A DNA stretch of 64,000 nucleotides from Spirometra erinaceieuropaei (Eukaryota; Platyhelminthes; Cestoda; Diphyllobothriidea; Diphyllobothriidae): NCBI GenBank assembly GCA_902702965.1, contig CACRXP010000382.1, positions 436,995 through 500,994 on the forward strand. Reading direction: 5' to 3'. Below the pieces are notes generated by a model, which was given only the letters and a program-made list of their open reading frames with translations, made no database searches and was not told the origin of the DNA. Shown here piece by piece: positions 55,850 through 64,000 of the stretch. The position numbers and the translations under genes are program-made. The stretch's first letter is position 1. Every line of letters starts with the position of its first letter.

Positions 55850-56395
55850 AGTCCGACTTTTTACAAAACGAACAAAAGGACGGCTAGGATTCTAGTTGAG
55901 TTAAATTTCTTTGTGCGCCACATTCGGAATGAACCGTCGCAGCCTGACTCCTCGTCCGGAAAGATTTGGATTATCCTGTCCGTGGACAGCCTTCCAGGTC
56001 ACCACTTTAAGTTCCTGTTGTTAGTTAACAAACGAGGCAGTTGGTTTCTAACTAGGAAATGTGCTGGTATGCCGTGGAGACGGAGTCCCCAGAGGCAGCT
56101 TCTCTCCTCCCTCTTCTATGCAGTTGCCCGTTGTTCGAACGGGGCAACCATCTGATCCTGGGAATGGGCACAAGCAGGTTGACGCGATGTTGGCTCCCGC
56201 CTAGGCGCGTCATCACATCCCCCGTGTAAAACATACGCAAACTTTGCCAAGCGCGGTTCACATGTGCCGTAACCTAATATGCCTCCGTGTTCGTCCAGCA
56301 CCTCTCCCGCAAGGCCTATTTGGGCATTGAGTGCGACATGGTCCACCGTGTGTGTCATAACTTAGCGCGTGCAGAGACTGTGATTTGCGCGTAAA
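55850..56395 (-). repeat. Tail-like repeat downstream of non-LTR copy C
   Basis: Read on the minus strand, about 56395-56330 gives ACGCGCAAATCACAGTCTCTG and ACACACGGTGGACCATGTCGC, resembling the end of the solo tails (GCGCAAGTCACCGTCCCTG, ACACGGTGGACATCGTCG). An 80-codon frame (56358-56116: VALNAQIGLAGEVLDEHGGI) follows and is unrecognised. The remainder to 55850 is different from the other tails. Confidence 0.5.
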
Positions 56396-56399
56396 TTAG

Positions 56400-57890
56400 T
56401 TTTAGCGGTATCAAATTTGCGCAGCATCGTTCTCGGCCTCTCTGCTTTCATCACCCTGGACACGGGTCAGAACCCAATTTGCGTTGCTGGTGGTGGTGGT
56501 GTTGGTGGTGGTTAACGGGGCGTCCGGAGTGTTTTCATCGATGGCGAAAGTGGCAATGGTGCTAGTTGTCGTCGCAGTAATGTTGGAAGTGGTGGTGGGC
56601 GGCAATGGCGGCGTGGGGTCGGGTGTTTACTCACTGGTGCTGATGATGGTCGCCGTCGTTGACGCCGCGAGGGTTGCTACAGGGGTGGCGGCGGAGGCAT
56701 TTTCACAGGCAGTAGGTGAAGTGGTCTTGTTGTCGTTGTTGTTGTTGTTGTTGTTGTTGTTGCTGCTGCTGCTGCTGCTGCTGTTGCTCTGCTGCTGAAT
56801 TGGGCCAAAAGATGCCCAACGAGACCGGTCCCCGCACGTACAATCTGCTGACAGTTGCACATGATGGAAAGTGCTGGGCATTTGGTCTATGAGGCGGAGG
56901 CACTTTAGACTGGCAACCGTTTTTTTTTACTTTGGCAACAACGATTCGACTGGCTTTGCAAATTGCTGCTCCAGTCTTCACTGCCCTTCTTCAGGCCGGA
57001 CCATCCCTGAGGAGATCTTTCCGGATCTCTAAATTTATTTGCGAATCGTTGACGGAGGTCGGCAGGGTGTCTTTGCAGCGTCGTTTTTGTCCTCATTATC
57101 GGTGAGCAACCATAGCGATGCTCTCATAGAAAAGTCGCCCGAGTGGCACTCGTCATCCATCATCGGGAGGTGATCGCTCCAGCGTAACTAAAATTACCTC
57201 AGCATGGCGTTAGTGCTGAGGACTCCAGTCCGCTCGAGAACATCTGTTTCAGGGATCCCGCCTTTCCACCCCAGTTTCAGTTTTCATCGGAGGCTCCTTG
57301 AAGCGGGAATGATTGCATTTCCTCGCCTGTTACTCGCAGACAGTCCAGGCGGAAGGTCAGTGCAACAGCGTTGCCTTGTATATCCTAAATTTTGCGTTGG
57401 GATAGAGGCCGTATCGGTTCTAGATAAAGGCCTGCAGTCGGACGACTACCTGGCTGACATTGGAGATCCGGTGTACAAGTTCATCGTCAGATTTGATGTT
57501 CCGGAAGAATTCACTGACCAAAAAGGCGAATTCGTCCACTGTTCAGAATTGAATGTCATAACGCTGATGCGTCCATCCCATCCTGAGGGTGGGAATCTCT
57601 CAAAACACCCTTATTTCTCTCTGATTCTCTAAATTCCATCATGATTCATTGTGTCTAGGGCCTTTTCTGGGTCCAAGAAATGGTGTTCAGGTTGGGTCAC
57701 AGTTCTCAACACTTCTCCTGCAGTTGGCAGGCAGCAGAGATCACGTCAGAAGATTCCACATGTTGTCGGAATCTGCATTGGCTCTCAAAGAAAAGTACTT
57801 GCTCGAGGCACATGTTCAGATGGTTGAGGAGAACGCAGGTAAAGATTTTCCTGCAGTGTTTAGGAGAAAATTCTTCCATTGTTATCACTG
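56400..57890 (-). mobile_element. Zinc-finger non-LTR retrotransposon relic, copy C (RT to fingers)
   Basis: Minus-strand reading, in order: 57888-57706 FTCVLLNHLNMCLEQVLFFE then SQCRFRQH...ACQLQEKC, which is the RT fingers/palm block (family NRLNGHLEQGLLPESQCGFR); about 57600-57500 a degraded block after the 'FDTVNRDGLW' region; about 57480-57370 DDELVHRISNVSQVVVRLQA; 57096-56905 the region before the fingers (RHPADLRQRF, SGLKKGSEDW); 56981-56800 KTGAAICKASRIVVAKVKKN; and 56862-56800 CNCQQIVRAGTGLVGHLLAQ, a finger that has kept its GLVGHL core but lost one cysteine. A long Gln/Ser repeat linker follows. Several frameshifts; no catalytic FADD box was found. Confidence 0.82.
56728..56791. repeat. 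(TTG)n/(CTG)n microsatellite in copy C linker
   Basis: Trinucleotide run after the first finger of copy C, encoding poly-Gln, poly-Asn or poly-Ser depending on frame. It sits at the same relative place as the CGA repeat of copy A. Confidence 0.95.
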
Positions 57891-58754
57891 ATTTGTTGGT
57901 AACCTTTCCCCTTGGAGAAGTGAATTTTTGTTGCGTCCTTGAAGTTCTGAGGGACTTATCCTTGTAGTCCTGTCCTCTCGAATGGCTTCGCGTGCGCTTC
58001 CTATACTTTTCGACTAGACAGCTGTTATACAGCTCTGATTATCTCAAGGATATCAGGCGGCCAGTCGATGTCCTCGTTGACGTACACTTGATTATGTTGG
58101 TTGGTGGTTTCTTTGCATATATATTGGCGTTTCAACAGGCTCGGATAAAAAATGACAGTAGGTCATAGATTATTAAGGCCTCGTTAATATTAACTCAGAA
58201 ATGCAGATGTCCTTTGAAGTTGTGACTTTTACCCTCATCGCGACCTCTTGGTGAACCGTTTAAAAGAGTAAATCCTTGCCATATCTCTCAGACGAACCGT
58301 TTTGCGCCTCAATTCACATTATTGCTACAGACCGCAAACCCGATTTCAGCAATCAATTGCAAAATCCCACCTAAATTCATCAAGACATTTCTCTGCCAAT
58401 TAAAATCAATGACCTTAGGAGGCTACAAGTGGCTTATTCGTTGTCTCCTTTGCATGTGGGGTATGGGTTTGTTCAATTAGGAACTACATCGTGTAGGGAT
58501 GGCATGTCGTTCCATGCGCCTAGTGCCGGTAGCGGGCACTCCTTCCGATGGGAGAGAAGGCAACTTGGATGCATATAACTGACTTTTTCCTCGTTGGGAG
58601 GCGGAACGCTCACGAATTGCTGGCGGTAAAAGCAATCTACGACGATGGAACGGATCGCCGTCTTCATATCCCATGATTAAAACCCGACTGCATCAGGTAA
58701 GGTAATTACCCTTCTGTGGAATTTGTTTGCTTATCGCTTTGATTTCAAAAATTG
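57891..58754. other. No confident feature
   Basis: Unassigned sequence between two non-LTR fragments. A minus-strand frame at 58477-58674 (EEKVSYMHPSC in one frame) faintly recalls the REKATWMHPRSR region of the non-LTR endonuclease, but the match is too short to call. Confidence 0.3.
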
Positions 58755-58955
58755 ACTGACTGTGCGCCTGAGAGACCTGCACGCTCCAGAGGACAACGCC
58801 ACCGCAGAGACGCAAAGGCATCAACTGCGAAATGTCATGCGCTTTACGGGAGCCGCGCACGCCGTCAACATCTGGACTGACCCAACGACAACCACAAAGA
58901 AATCGACAACGTTATCGCCAAGCAAGATAGGATGCACAATGCCTAAATCACTGTG
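58755..58955 (+). mobile_element. Zinc-finger non-LTR fragment, copy E (linker between endonuclease and RT)
   Basis: The frame 58762-58956 reads LRDLHAPEDNATAETQRHQL then RNVMRF, matching the family linker (DLRAPDDNATVETRWCQLRNV) also seen in copy D. After a frame change 'NVIAKQDRMHN'-like sequence follows. It is a short isolated fragment on the strand opposite to copy D. Confidence 0.7.
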
Positions 58956-58974
58956 ACATAATTGTAAAAACTAG

Positions 58975-59056
58975 GTGCCTCGGTTGGATACGAACCCACG
59001 ACAGCAAGTAATGGCTTTAGCACAGCAAACGCTCTTACCATCTGAGCTACGAGGCC
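58975..59056 (-). repeat. tRNA-Ser-like sequence (SINE head or tRNA relic), left copy
   Basis: On the minus strand: GGGCCTCGTAGCTCAGATGG contains an exact A-box, and GGGTTCGTATCC is a B-box. The acceptor ends GCCTCG and CGAGGC pair. The anticodon arm resembles TTGCT/GTGCTAA/AGCCA (one mismatch), which would read GCT (serine), followed by a long variable region as in tRNA-Ser. The upstream 60 bases are shared, inverted, with the right copy. Confidence 0.6.
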
Positions 59057-59278
59057 CCACGGGACGACGTGAGTTTAATCACATTTGGGCCAAGTTTACC
59101 CGCCCAACCTACTGCAACGGGGCGATGGTGGTGATGGTGGTGGTGGCGGCGGCGGCGGCGGTGGTGGTGCAATCTGGTGGATTCCAGACGTTGCAGTAGG
59201 CTGGGCGAGTAAACTTGACCCAAATGTGATTAAACTCGCGTCGTCCCGTCGGGCCTCGTAGCTCAGATGGTTAGAGCG
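59031..59278. repeat. Inverted repeat of two tRNA-like units around a GGT/GGC loop
   Basis: Arms 59031-59119 and 59189-59278 are inverted copies with few differences: each holds CCTACTGCAACG, AAGTTTAC, CACATTTGGG and the tRNA-like 5' half. The 70-base loop is a GGT/GGC simple repeat (about 59123-59170). The tRNA-like parts point outward. Confidence 0.9.
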
Positions 59279-59290
59279 TTGGCTGTCCTT
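59251..59290 (+). repeat. tRNA-Ser-like sequence, right copy (truncated)
   Basis: GGGCCTCGTAGCTCAGATGG at 59251-59270 and TTAGAGCGTTGGCTGT follow exactly the tRNA-like plan, including the full D-arm. The sequence then diverges after about 59288, so the 3' half with the B-box is lost. It abuts the 3' end of non-LTR copy D. Confidence 0.6.
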
Positions 59291-59314
59291 AACCCTCTCC
59301 TTGCTGTCAAGTGA

Positions 59315-60660
59315 AATTCCTATTCACATTTTGTCGAAGGGTGGTTAAGGACGCCCCTAAAGCACATAGAAAAGCGTTCGAGGATCTCTAACTTCCCCTT
59401 CAGGAGGGCTACTTTATTCTCTCTCACCGGCGTTGCAGTTTCCTTGGCTTTTGAACCGTAGACCGCCCTGATAACCGCAAAGAAACTCTTCATCTCGCCT
59501 CGGTGGACATATACCTGGATCCCTCCAGCTTTGCGAACCACCTAGTTGTCCTGCATCCACCCCAGTCTCTGTTGTACTTACTGTCGACACAGGATGCATG
59601 GGGCTTTATTTCCATTGCTGCCGTTGGTGGTGGTGTGGATCGCGTATAGACTGTTTCTCGCAGTAGAGCGTCGTTGTCATCCAACAAATCTTGCTGCTGC
59701 CGGCGTGCTCGGTCGAGGGCTTCCATCTTGGTGATCTGAATGGTGACACGCAATTCCCTCCACCGCGTTTCGACAATGGTATGCGCTTCCAGGGTTTCCA
59801 CCTCTTCCAGTTTCGAATTATTGCAGTCGTTAAAGTTCGGTCAGCATTCAGCCGTATCAAGTAAAGCATTATTTAACTTGCTGGTGTCATTTTAGCTCGC
59901 GGTTGCCTACGCGTTTGGAGTTGGAGCTTAATCTAACAGCTGACAAAGTGGTGATACGTCTAGTTTTTGGCGTTTCTTAATGCCTTAGTTACAACCATTT
60001 CAGGCTAGTCACGATTCTGACCAATGGCGCAATCCAGCGGATACGAGGGGTGCGAACGAGGGTGCTTCCATGTCGCCTTCTCCCAGATCAAGACTCGAAC
60101 GAGGCTTTTATTCCGGAGAATGTTGTGTTCTGCACGGGCGCGCAGAAGACCATTTCTGTTTTAGCTGCCTATACCATGGTTACCAAGCTTTCTCGCCATG
60201 GTAGCAGAGCCTGTCCCGACCCGAACATTAAAATCACCTAAGACAACTAGTTTATCCGCCTTTAGCACATTTGCTGGGAGGAAGTGCAGGTCTTTGTCAA
60301 ATTTGCTTCTCGTGTCATCGTAATTGGCCATTGAGAGGGTATAGGCGCTGACGATGGTGACATATTTGTTCACGCAGAATGGTAGCCTTCTGATCATTAG
60401 ACGGCCAATGATACCCTTTGGCAAGTAGGACAACCGTCTTATGATGCCATTCCTGAGAAGTCCCTCCAGAAATAGGTGTATCCATTACCCTTCCTCCTCG
60501 AGTTGGCCCTACCTGGAGAAACGGGTCTCACGGACTGTCGTAATGTCCGCTTTGTAACGGACCGGAACCGTCCTCCTTTCTGAACCACTCGTCATTGGCT
60601 TGTCTAAAGGCGAATTAGCGTTCTTTGTTGTCAGAATGAGCAGTTTTCGTTGTTTTATAT
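59315..60660 (-). mobile_element. Zinc-finger non-LTR retrotransposon relic, copy D (endonuclease and linker)
   Basis: Minus-strand reading: about 60650-60480 a degraded start (YKADITTVRETRFSR, GQLEEEGNGYTYFW); 60433-60161 GRLMIRRLPFCVNKYVTIVS then KADKLVVLGDFNVRVGTG, where GDFN is the conserved endonuclease phosphodiesterase-fold motif; about 60150-60060 NGLLRARAEHN and EKATWKHPRS; a degraded part where the family's TDHRLV block is no longer intact; 59801-59700 VETRWRELRVTIQITKMEAL, DRARRQQQDLLDDNDALL; 59541-59320 VRKAGGIQVYVHRGEMKSFF then ILERFSMCFRGVLNHPS. It ends where RT proper should begin. Stops and frame changes show a pseudogene. Confidence 0.87.
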
Positions 60661-62599
60661 GTTGTTTAGACTGTATTTTATGCGTTTATAGACTACAGTC
60701 AGACTAACGATGGCATACTTTGCCGAAAATTTCAGGCAGCAATCCCTAGACCAGCAAAAAATATGTGACATTCTGATTGCTAATGATAAAAGAGCCTGAA
60801 AATTAGTCATTCGAGTGTGAACAACGAGAGCAGGATCGATCTAGTCTGCAAAAAAACCAGATTCCCAGTAATCAAGAGGTAACTGAAGATCAGGAATATC
60901 TGTAAAAATATTTTAACTAAAATTGACTGCATCTATCGCGAAATGCAACAGGAAAACTTCTTTTTTGCAAACAGGTGACTTATGGGCACTTTTAATTAAT
61001 TAACCTTCAAAGTTTATGCCATCTAGCCGAAAGACGGGTTTTAAATAGAAGGGGCACTGTCCGTTGGAATAAAAAACGGAAACTTTTTAGATTTGTAGAG
61101 ATAGTTTAACCAACTCTTCAATTTATTTAGTGGACTTTTACAAATGAATGCCGACAATTTGAAGGAACTTTGAAGTCCTGCACGCTCTTCGACTCTGAAG
61201 TCGGCCTCTTTTTACAAATTGCGAAATTCCGCAACGAGTTGCAATTCTCCGGCTCTACGTGTTTAAGTAAAATTATGAAAAATGAGGATCACCTGGCATA
61301 GAAATATTAACATTCATAAAGTTTAGTTATCCATCTTAAAATGAGCAGTTAAATGTCGTACAAGCGAAAGCCCCCAATATTTGACGGGCGTCACGGGATC
61401 CTCTTAATGACTGCCTAGAATTTATAGCGATCCTCGTCAAAGTGCGCGTCCAATGATTGTGAATCCCAAAGATCAAGTGCCTTTGTCAGTCGACATATTT
61501 TTATAGAATCTCCGTATGATTTTATACCACATTAAGTTAACGGGCTGCCAGGGGTGAAATGAATGTGGATAGCAAACGTCGTAACCTAGAAGGACGTCGG
61601 TGTTTGAATAAAATAATTATTTTTCCGATGAAAAATTATTGTTCGTTAAAAAATGTTTAAACTGCATTAACAGCAAACGACCACACATTCGCTGCCTACT
61701 TCCAATGGATGCACATTTTGTCATCACAATCAAAAGGGCTAATGAAGAACGTCTCGGGTAAAACATTTCGGCATCTAGCGAGTACAACTTTCCAAGCAGC
61801 ATTGGAATCCGTCTTTTGAAGACTGTAAATGATTTTTTATTCATTATTGGTGGCACATTTGTGCCAAATATATGTCCAGAATGACATGCTGTAATAAAGA
61901 TTTCCTCATTGGTCCTTCTACCCTGCATAGACCGAGGTGGTCCCCGGAGCTTAATTGGAACTCCACCGTGGGCATTCTAGTTTGCCGGTCCTCTTAAATG
62001 CCGGAACGACTCTGGTTTTATGTATATGGTCAACCGTAGGCACGCGGACTGTAAGTGTTTCGGTAAAACCGATCGACTTCATAAGCGTCAGTTGTATGCG
62101 GGAAGCGAGCACTCAAATTTCCGTCTTGTCACATGAATTGAAATTATGAGATATACTATCCATTCTGTTGATGCGATTATCCCAGTTAATTTACAATGCA
62201 AAATGAATGATCCAGTGCGGGGGTTTGCTTTTCAGAGTACTTTGTGAACAATGACGTTCTTACATTTGAAAGACGTGCATCATTCCGTCATCTATGGAAG
62301 GAGGACTGAATGCGATATGGACGCTTCTGCGACCCTGGAGACAAGAGATGGACACCCATCACAACTTTCGGGGAGGAAAGGAAATAGAGAAAGTTAAATT
62401 CGCATAGGAACATTTACGTTCTGCCGACTTACTTGGCTATTATGCAGTCAGTCACGAGAACAAGCATATCTACACAAGGCAGATAATTGACCTCGACTTA
62501 AAAAAAAACAGTTTTATGATACTCGATAAGCTTGAGTCTTTAAACTTAGTCAATGCACCGAATTGGTCAAAAGCTCTGACAAGAACAAAACTGTATGCT
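60661..62599. other. No recognised gene
   Basis: AT-rich sequence. The longest frame is a minus-strand 103-codon ORF at 61617-61928 (ITACHSGHIFGTNVPP near its start) that I do not recognise. Confidence 0.4.
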
Positions 62600-63065
62600 T
62601 CAATGTAGTGGGTTTCCATGCGGCTTCGGCTGCACGGGTGACTTGAGTCCGAGACTATCCCGACACGTCAAGTGTCGTGGATAGGAAGGTTGCTGATTGA
62701 GGCCCGCTCTCGGTTCACGCAGTTCGTCACGTTGTGTGTGTGTGTGTGTGTGTTGTGTGTAGTGGCGGACTGGTGGGCTGGGGATGGGCTGAAGCAGCAC
62801 CTTCCACGGCCATCTCACGCAAGTGGGAGACACGCCGTTCAACCCCCGTTGTGTGAAATCCTGGTGTTTGTATGTGTATGGGGGCCAGGTCGTGTTGTGG
62901 CGCGCGCAGGCATGGTCAGTCGACCATGTCAGCCACCGCGCCCATTCCCCACTCCAGTCTACTGACCGGCTCGGACAGTGGCTAGGGTGTGGGAATGGGA
63001 AGGGAGAGTGAGGTCGACGACTCAGCGCATTTTCCTCACTATAATCAATCTGACGCGCTTGAAGC
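62600..63065 (+). repeat. Solo non-LTR 3' tail, tandem unit 1
   Basis: Contains AGTGTCGTGGATAGGAAGG then TTGCTGATTG near its start, a GT microsatellite (62733-62761), GTGTGAAATCCTGG, CCTCACTATAATC (TATA-like at 63037-63046) and TGACGCGCTTGAAGC. The same landmarks in the same order appear in the following unit and in the tail of copy A. Confidence 0.75.
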
Positions 63066-63560
63066 TATCACGGTGCGCTAAAAGTCGTGGCTTGGAAGGT
63101 TGCCAACTGACGGGGTACCTTGGACCTCCTCCTTCACTGGAGGCGGTCTGAGAGTCAGGCTGCAATGGCTCCTTTTTAATGTGGCCTTTATGGCATTCCC
63201 ACCACAGTGTGGGATCCGAGCCAGGCGTTGGCGGCACGCCCAGGTGCGGCTTCGGCCGTGCCAGCCTCCAAATCTCTGTTGTGTTGGTTGAAATCCTGGT
63301 TATTGTTGTGTGGACCAGGGGGTGTGGTGGAACGCCAAGGTGAGGATCCGTCCGAACCATCCACCTGCGGCCTCCCTCGTCTCCGGTCTTCTTGACTCTG
63401 TCTTGACACCGGGCCCAGGCGGGGGAGGAGGAGAGAGTGTAGGTAGATGCAGCGCAAGTTTACCGGCACTATAAACCCCTGCGCAAGTCACCGTCCCTGC
63501 TCCCACCGCTGCTGCAGCTGTGGGGCACACGGTGGACATCGTCGAAATCGACGGTCGAAC
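63066..63560 (+). repeat. Solo non-LTR 3' tail, tandem unit 2
   Basis: Begins with AAAGTCGTGGCTTGGAAGG then TTGCCAACTGACGG, matches the reverse complement of 27090-27490 over about 400 bases, and ends with the block shared with 48442-48720, including CACTATAAAC (63467-63476) and ACACGGTGGACATCGTCG. No coding part of the element is attached. Confidence 0.82.
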
Positions 63561-63841
63561 TGTCGGGTTTCCAGTTTTCGGTAACCTCGGCAAAACGTTT
63601 GGTGGAAATTGTAGCTGTCAAGGAAATTAGCCTTTTTTTGCAGCGACCATGTACGATATCTGACCTACCTCATGAAAAGTACCAAAATTTACGAAAGATT
63701 CTTAATCCCTCGCAAACCGAGTGAAGCAGTGACAAACGCTTCACGACTTTCGATTTTTTCAACGACTTGCCCATAGATACCTATTCCGTTCCGTGTGTTT
63801 ATAAAAACTTCCAAAATAAGATACTTCTTGACAGTACTTAC

Positions 63842-63975
63842 TGAAGTAGGGGGTTCTTGGATATTCTGTCTAATGCAGATGGCCGTTTTGGTCATATTTG
63901 TAGCCTCGTCCAAACAGGAAACCACATCGTCGAGAAGAACAAACGTCAACAATGAATGTCGGCAAAAATATGCCT
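63842..63975 (-). CDS. Possible internal exon of an unidentified gene
   Basis: A 134-base minus-strand stretch between a weak acceptor (GATCAG at 63976) and a good donor (TTCA|GTAAGT at 63842/63841) is open and reads AYFCRHSLLTFVLLDDVVSC then LDEATNMTKTAICIRQ, an amphipathic, helix-like sequence unlike the repeat-derived frames. I do not recognise the protein. If real, the upstream exons lie beyond the right edge. The polypyrimidine tract is poor, so chance is possible. Confidence 0.3.
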
Positions 63976-64000
63976 CTGATCAATTTAAAACTTTCTCTGA

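Noticed and set aside
58975..59056. Functional tRNA-Ser gene
   Set aside because: The anticodon stem has a mismatch, the B-box departs from consensus at one base, and the sequence lies in an inverted duplicate; a tRNA-derived repeat is more likely, though a live gene is not fully excluded.

Overview
This window looks like nuclear DNA from a flatworm, most likely a diphyllobothriidean tapeworm of the Schistocephalus / Spirometra / Dibothriocephalus kind. The inference rests on four things: one metazoan synaptic gene with multi-kilobase introns, very low coding density, abundant Penelope-like retroelements, and decayed copies of a non-LTR retrotransposon whose endonuclease-reverse transcriptase polyprotein ends in C2H2-like fingers (recurring 'IGLVGHLR' and 'GAPTYSRR' phrases). 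I associate that last element with this order from memory, not from a search. Nothing bacterial or viral is seen, and there is no operon or CRISPR.

Layout. 1-21130: 5' part of a minus-strand SYD-1/SYDE-type RhoGAP gene. A CpG-rich promoter and 5' UTR region (about 20133-21130) leads into coding exons 20132-18557, 12733-11528 and 1385-1225. These join with matching phases (1, 1, 0) to encode 981 residues: a disordered Q/A-rich N-terminus, a C2 domain, and the first part of a RhoGAP domain. The gene continues off the left edge. Its introns carry microsatellites, a 1.4-kb foldback element enclosing telomere-like DNA, a composite inverted-repeat element and a tRNA-like relic.

21131-30060: intergenic DNA, then two convergent (tail-to-tail) relics of the zinc-finger non-LTR element. 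The plus copy is about 24590-26880 and the minus copy about 30060-27090. 30060-37476: unrecognised ORFs and a Penelope-like relic (32690-33850). 37477-38474: a second, nearly perfect foldback element of the same family as the intronic one. 38475-46500: no recognisable gene. 46540-49540: two further Penelope-like relics, one interrupted by a solo 3' tail of the non-LTR element. 49541-55850: no recognisable gene. 55850-60660: more non-LTR relics on both strands plus a head-to-head pair of tRNA-Ser-like sequences forming a hairpin. 62600-63560: two tandem solo 3' tails. 63842-63975: a possible exon of another minus-strand gene.

Only the SYD-1-like gene is supported as functional protein-coding sequence. 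Almost everything else recognisable is mobile-element debris, and the main novelty lies in how these elements are built and nested. All family calls come from reading the translations by eye; no database search was run.
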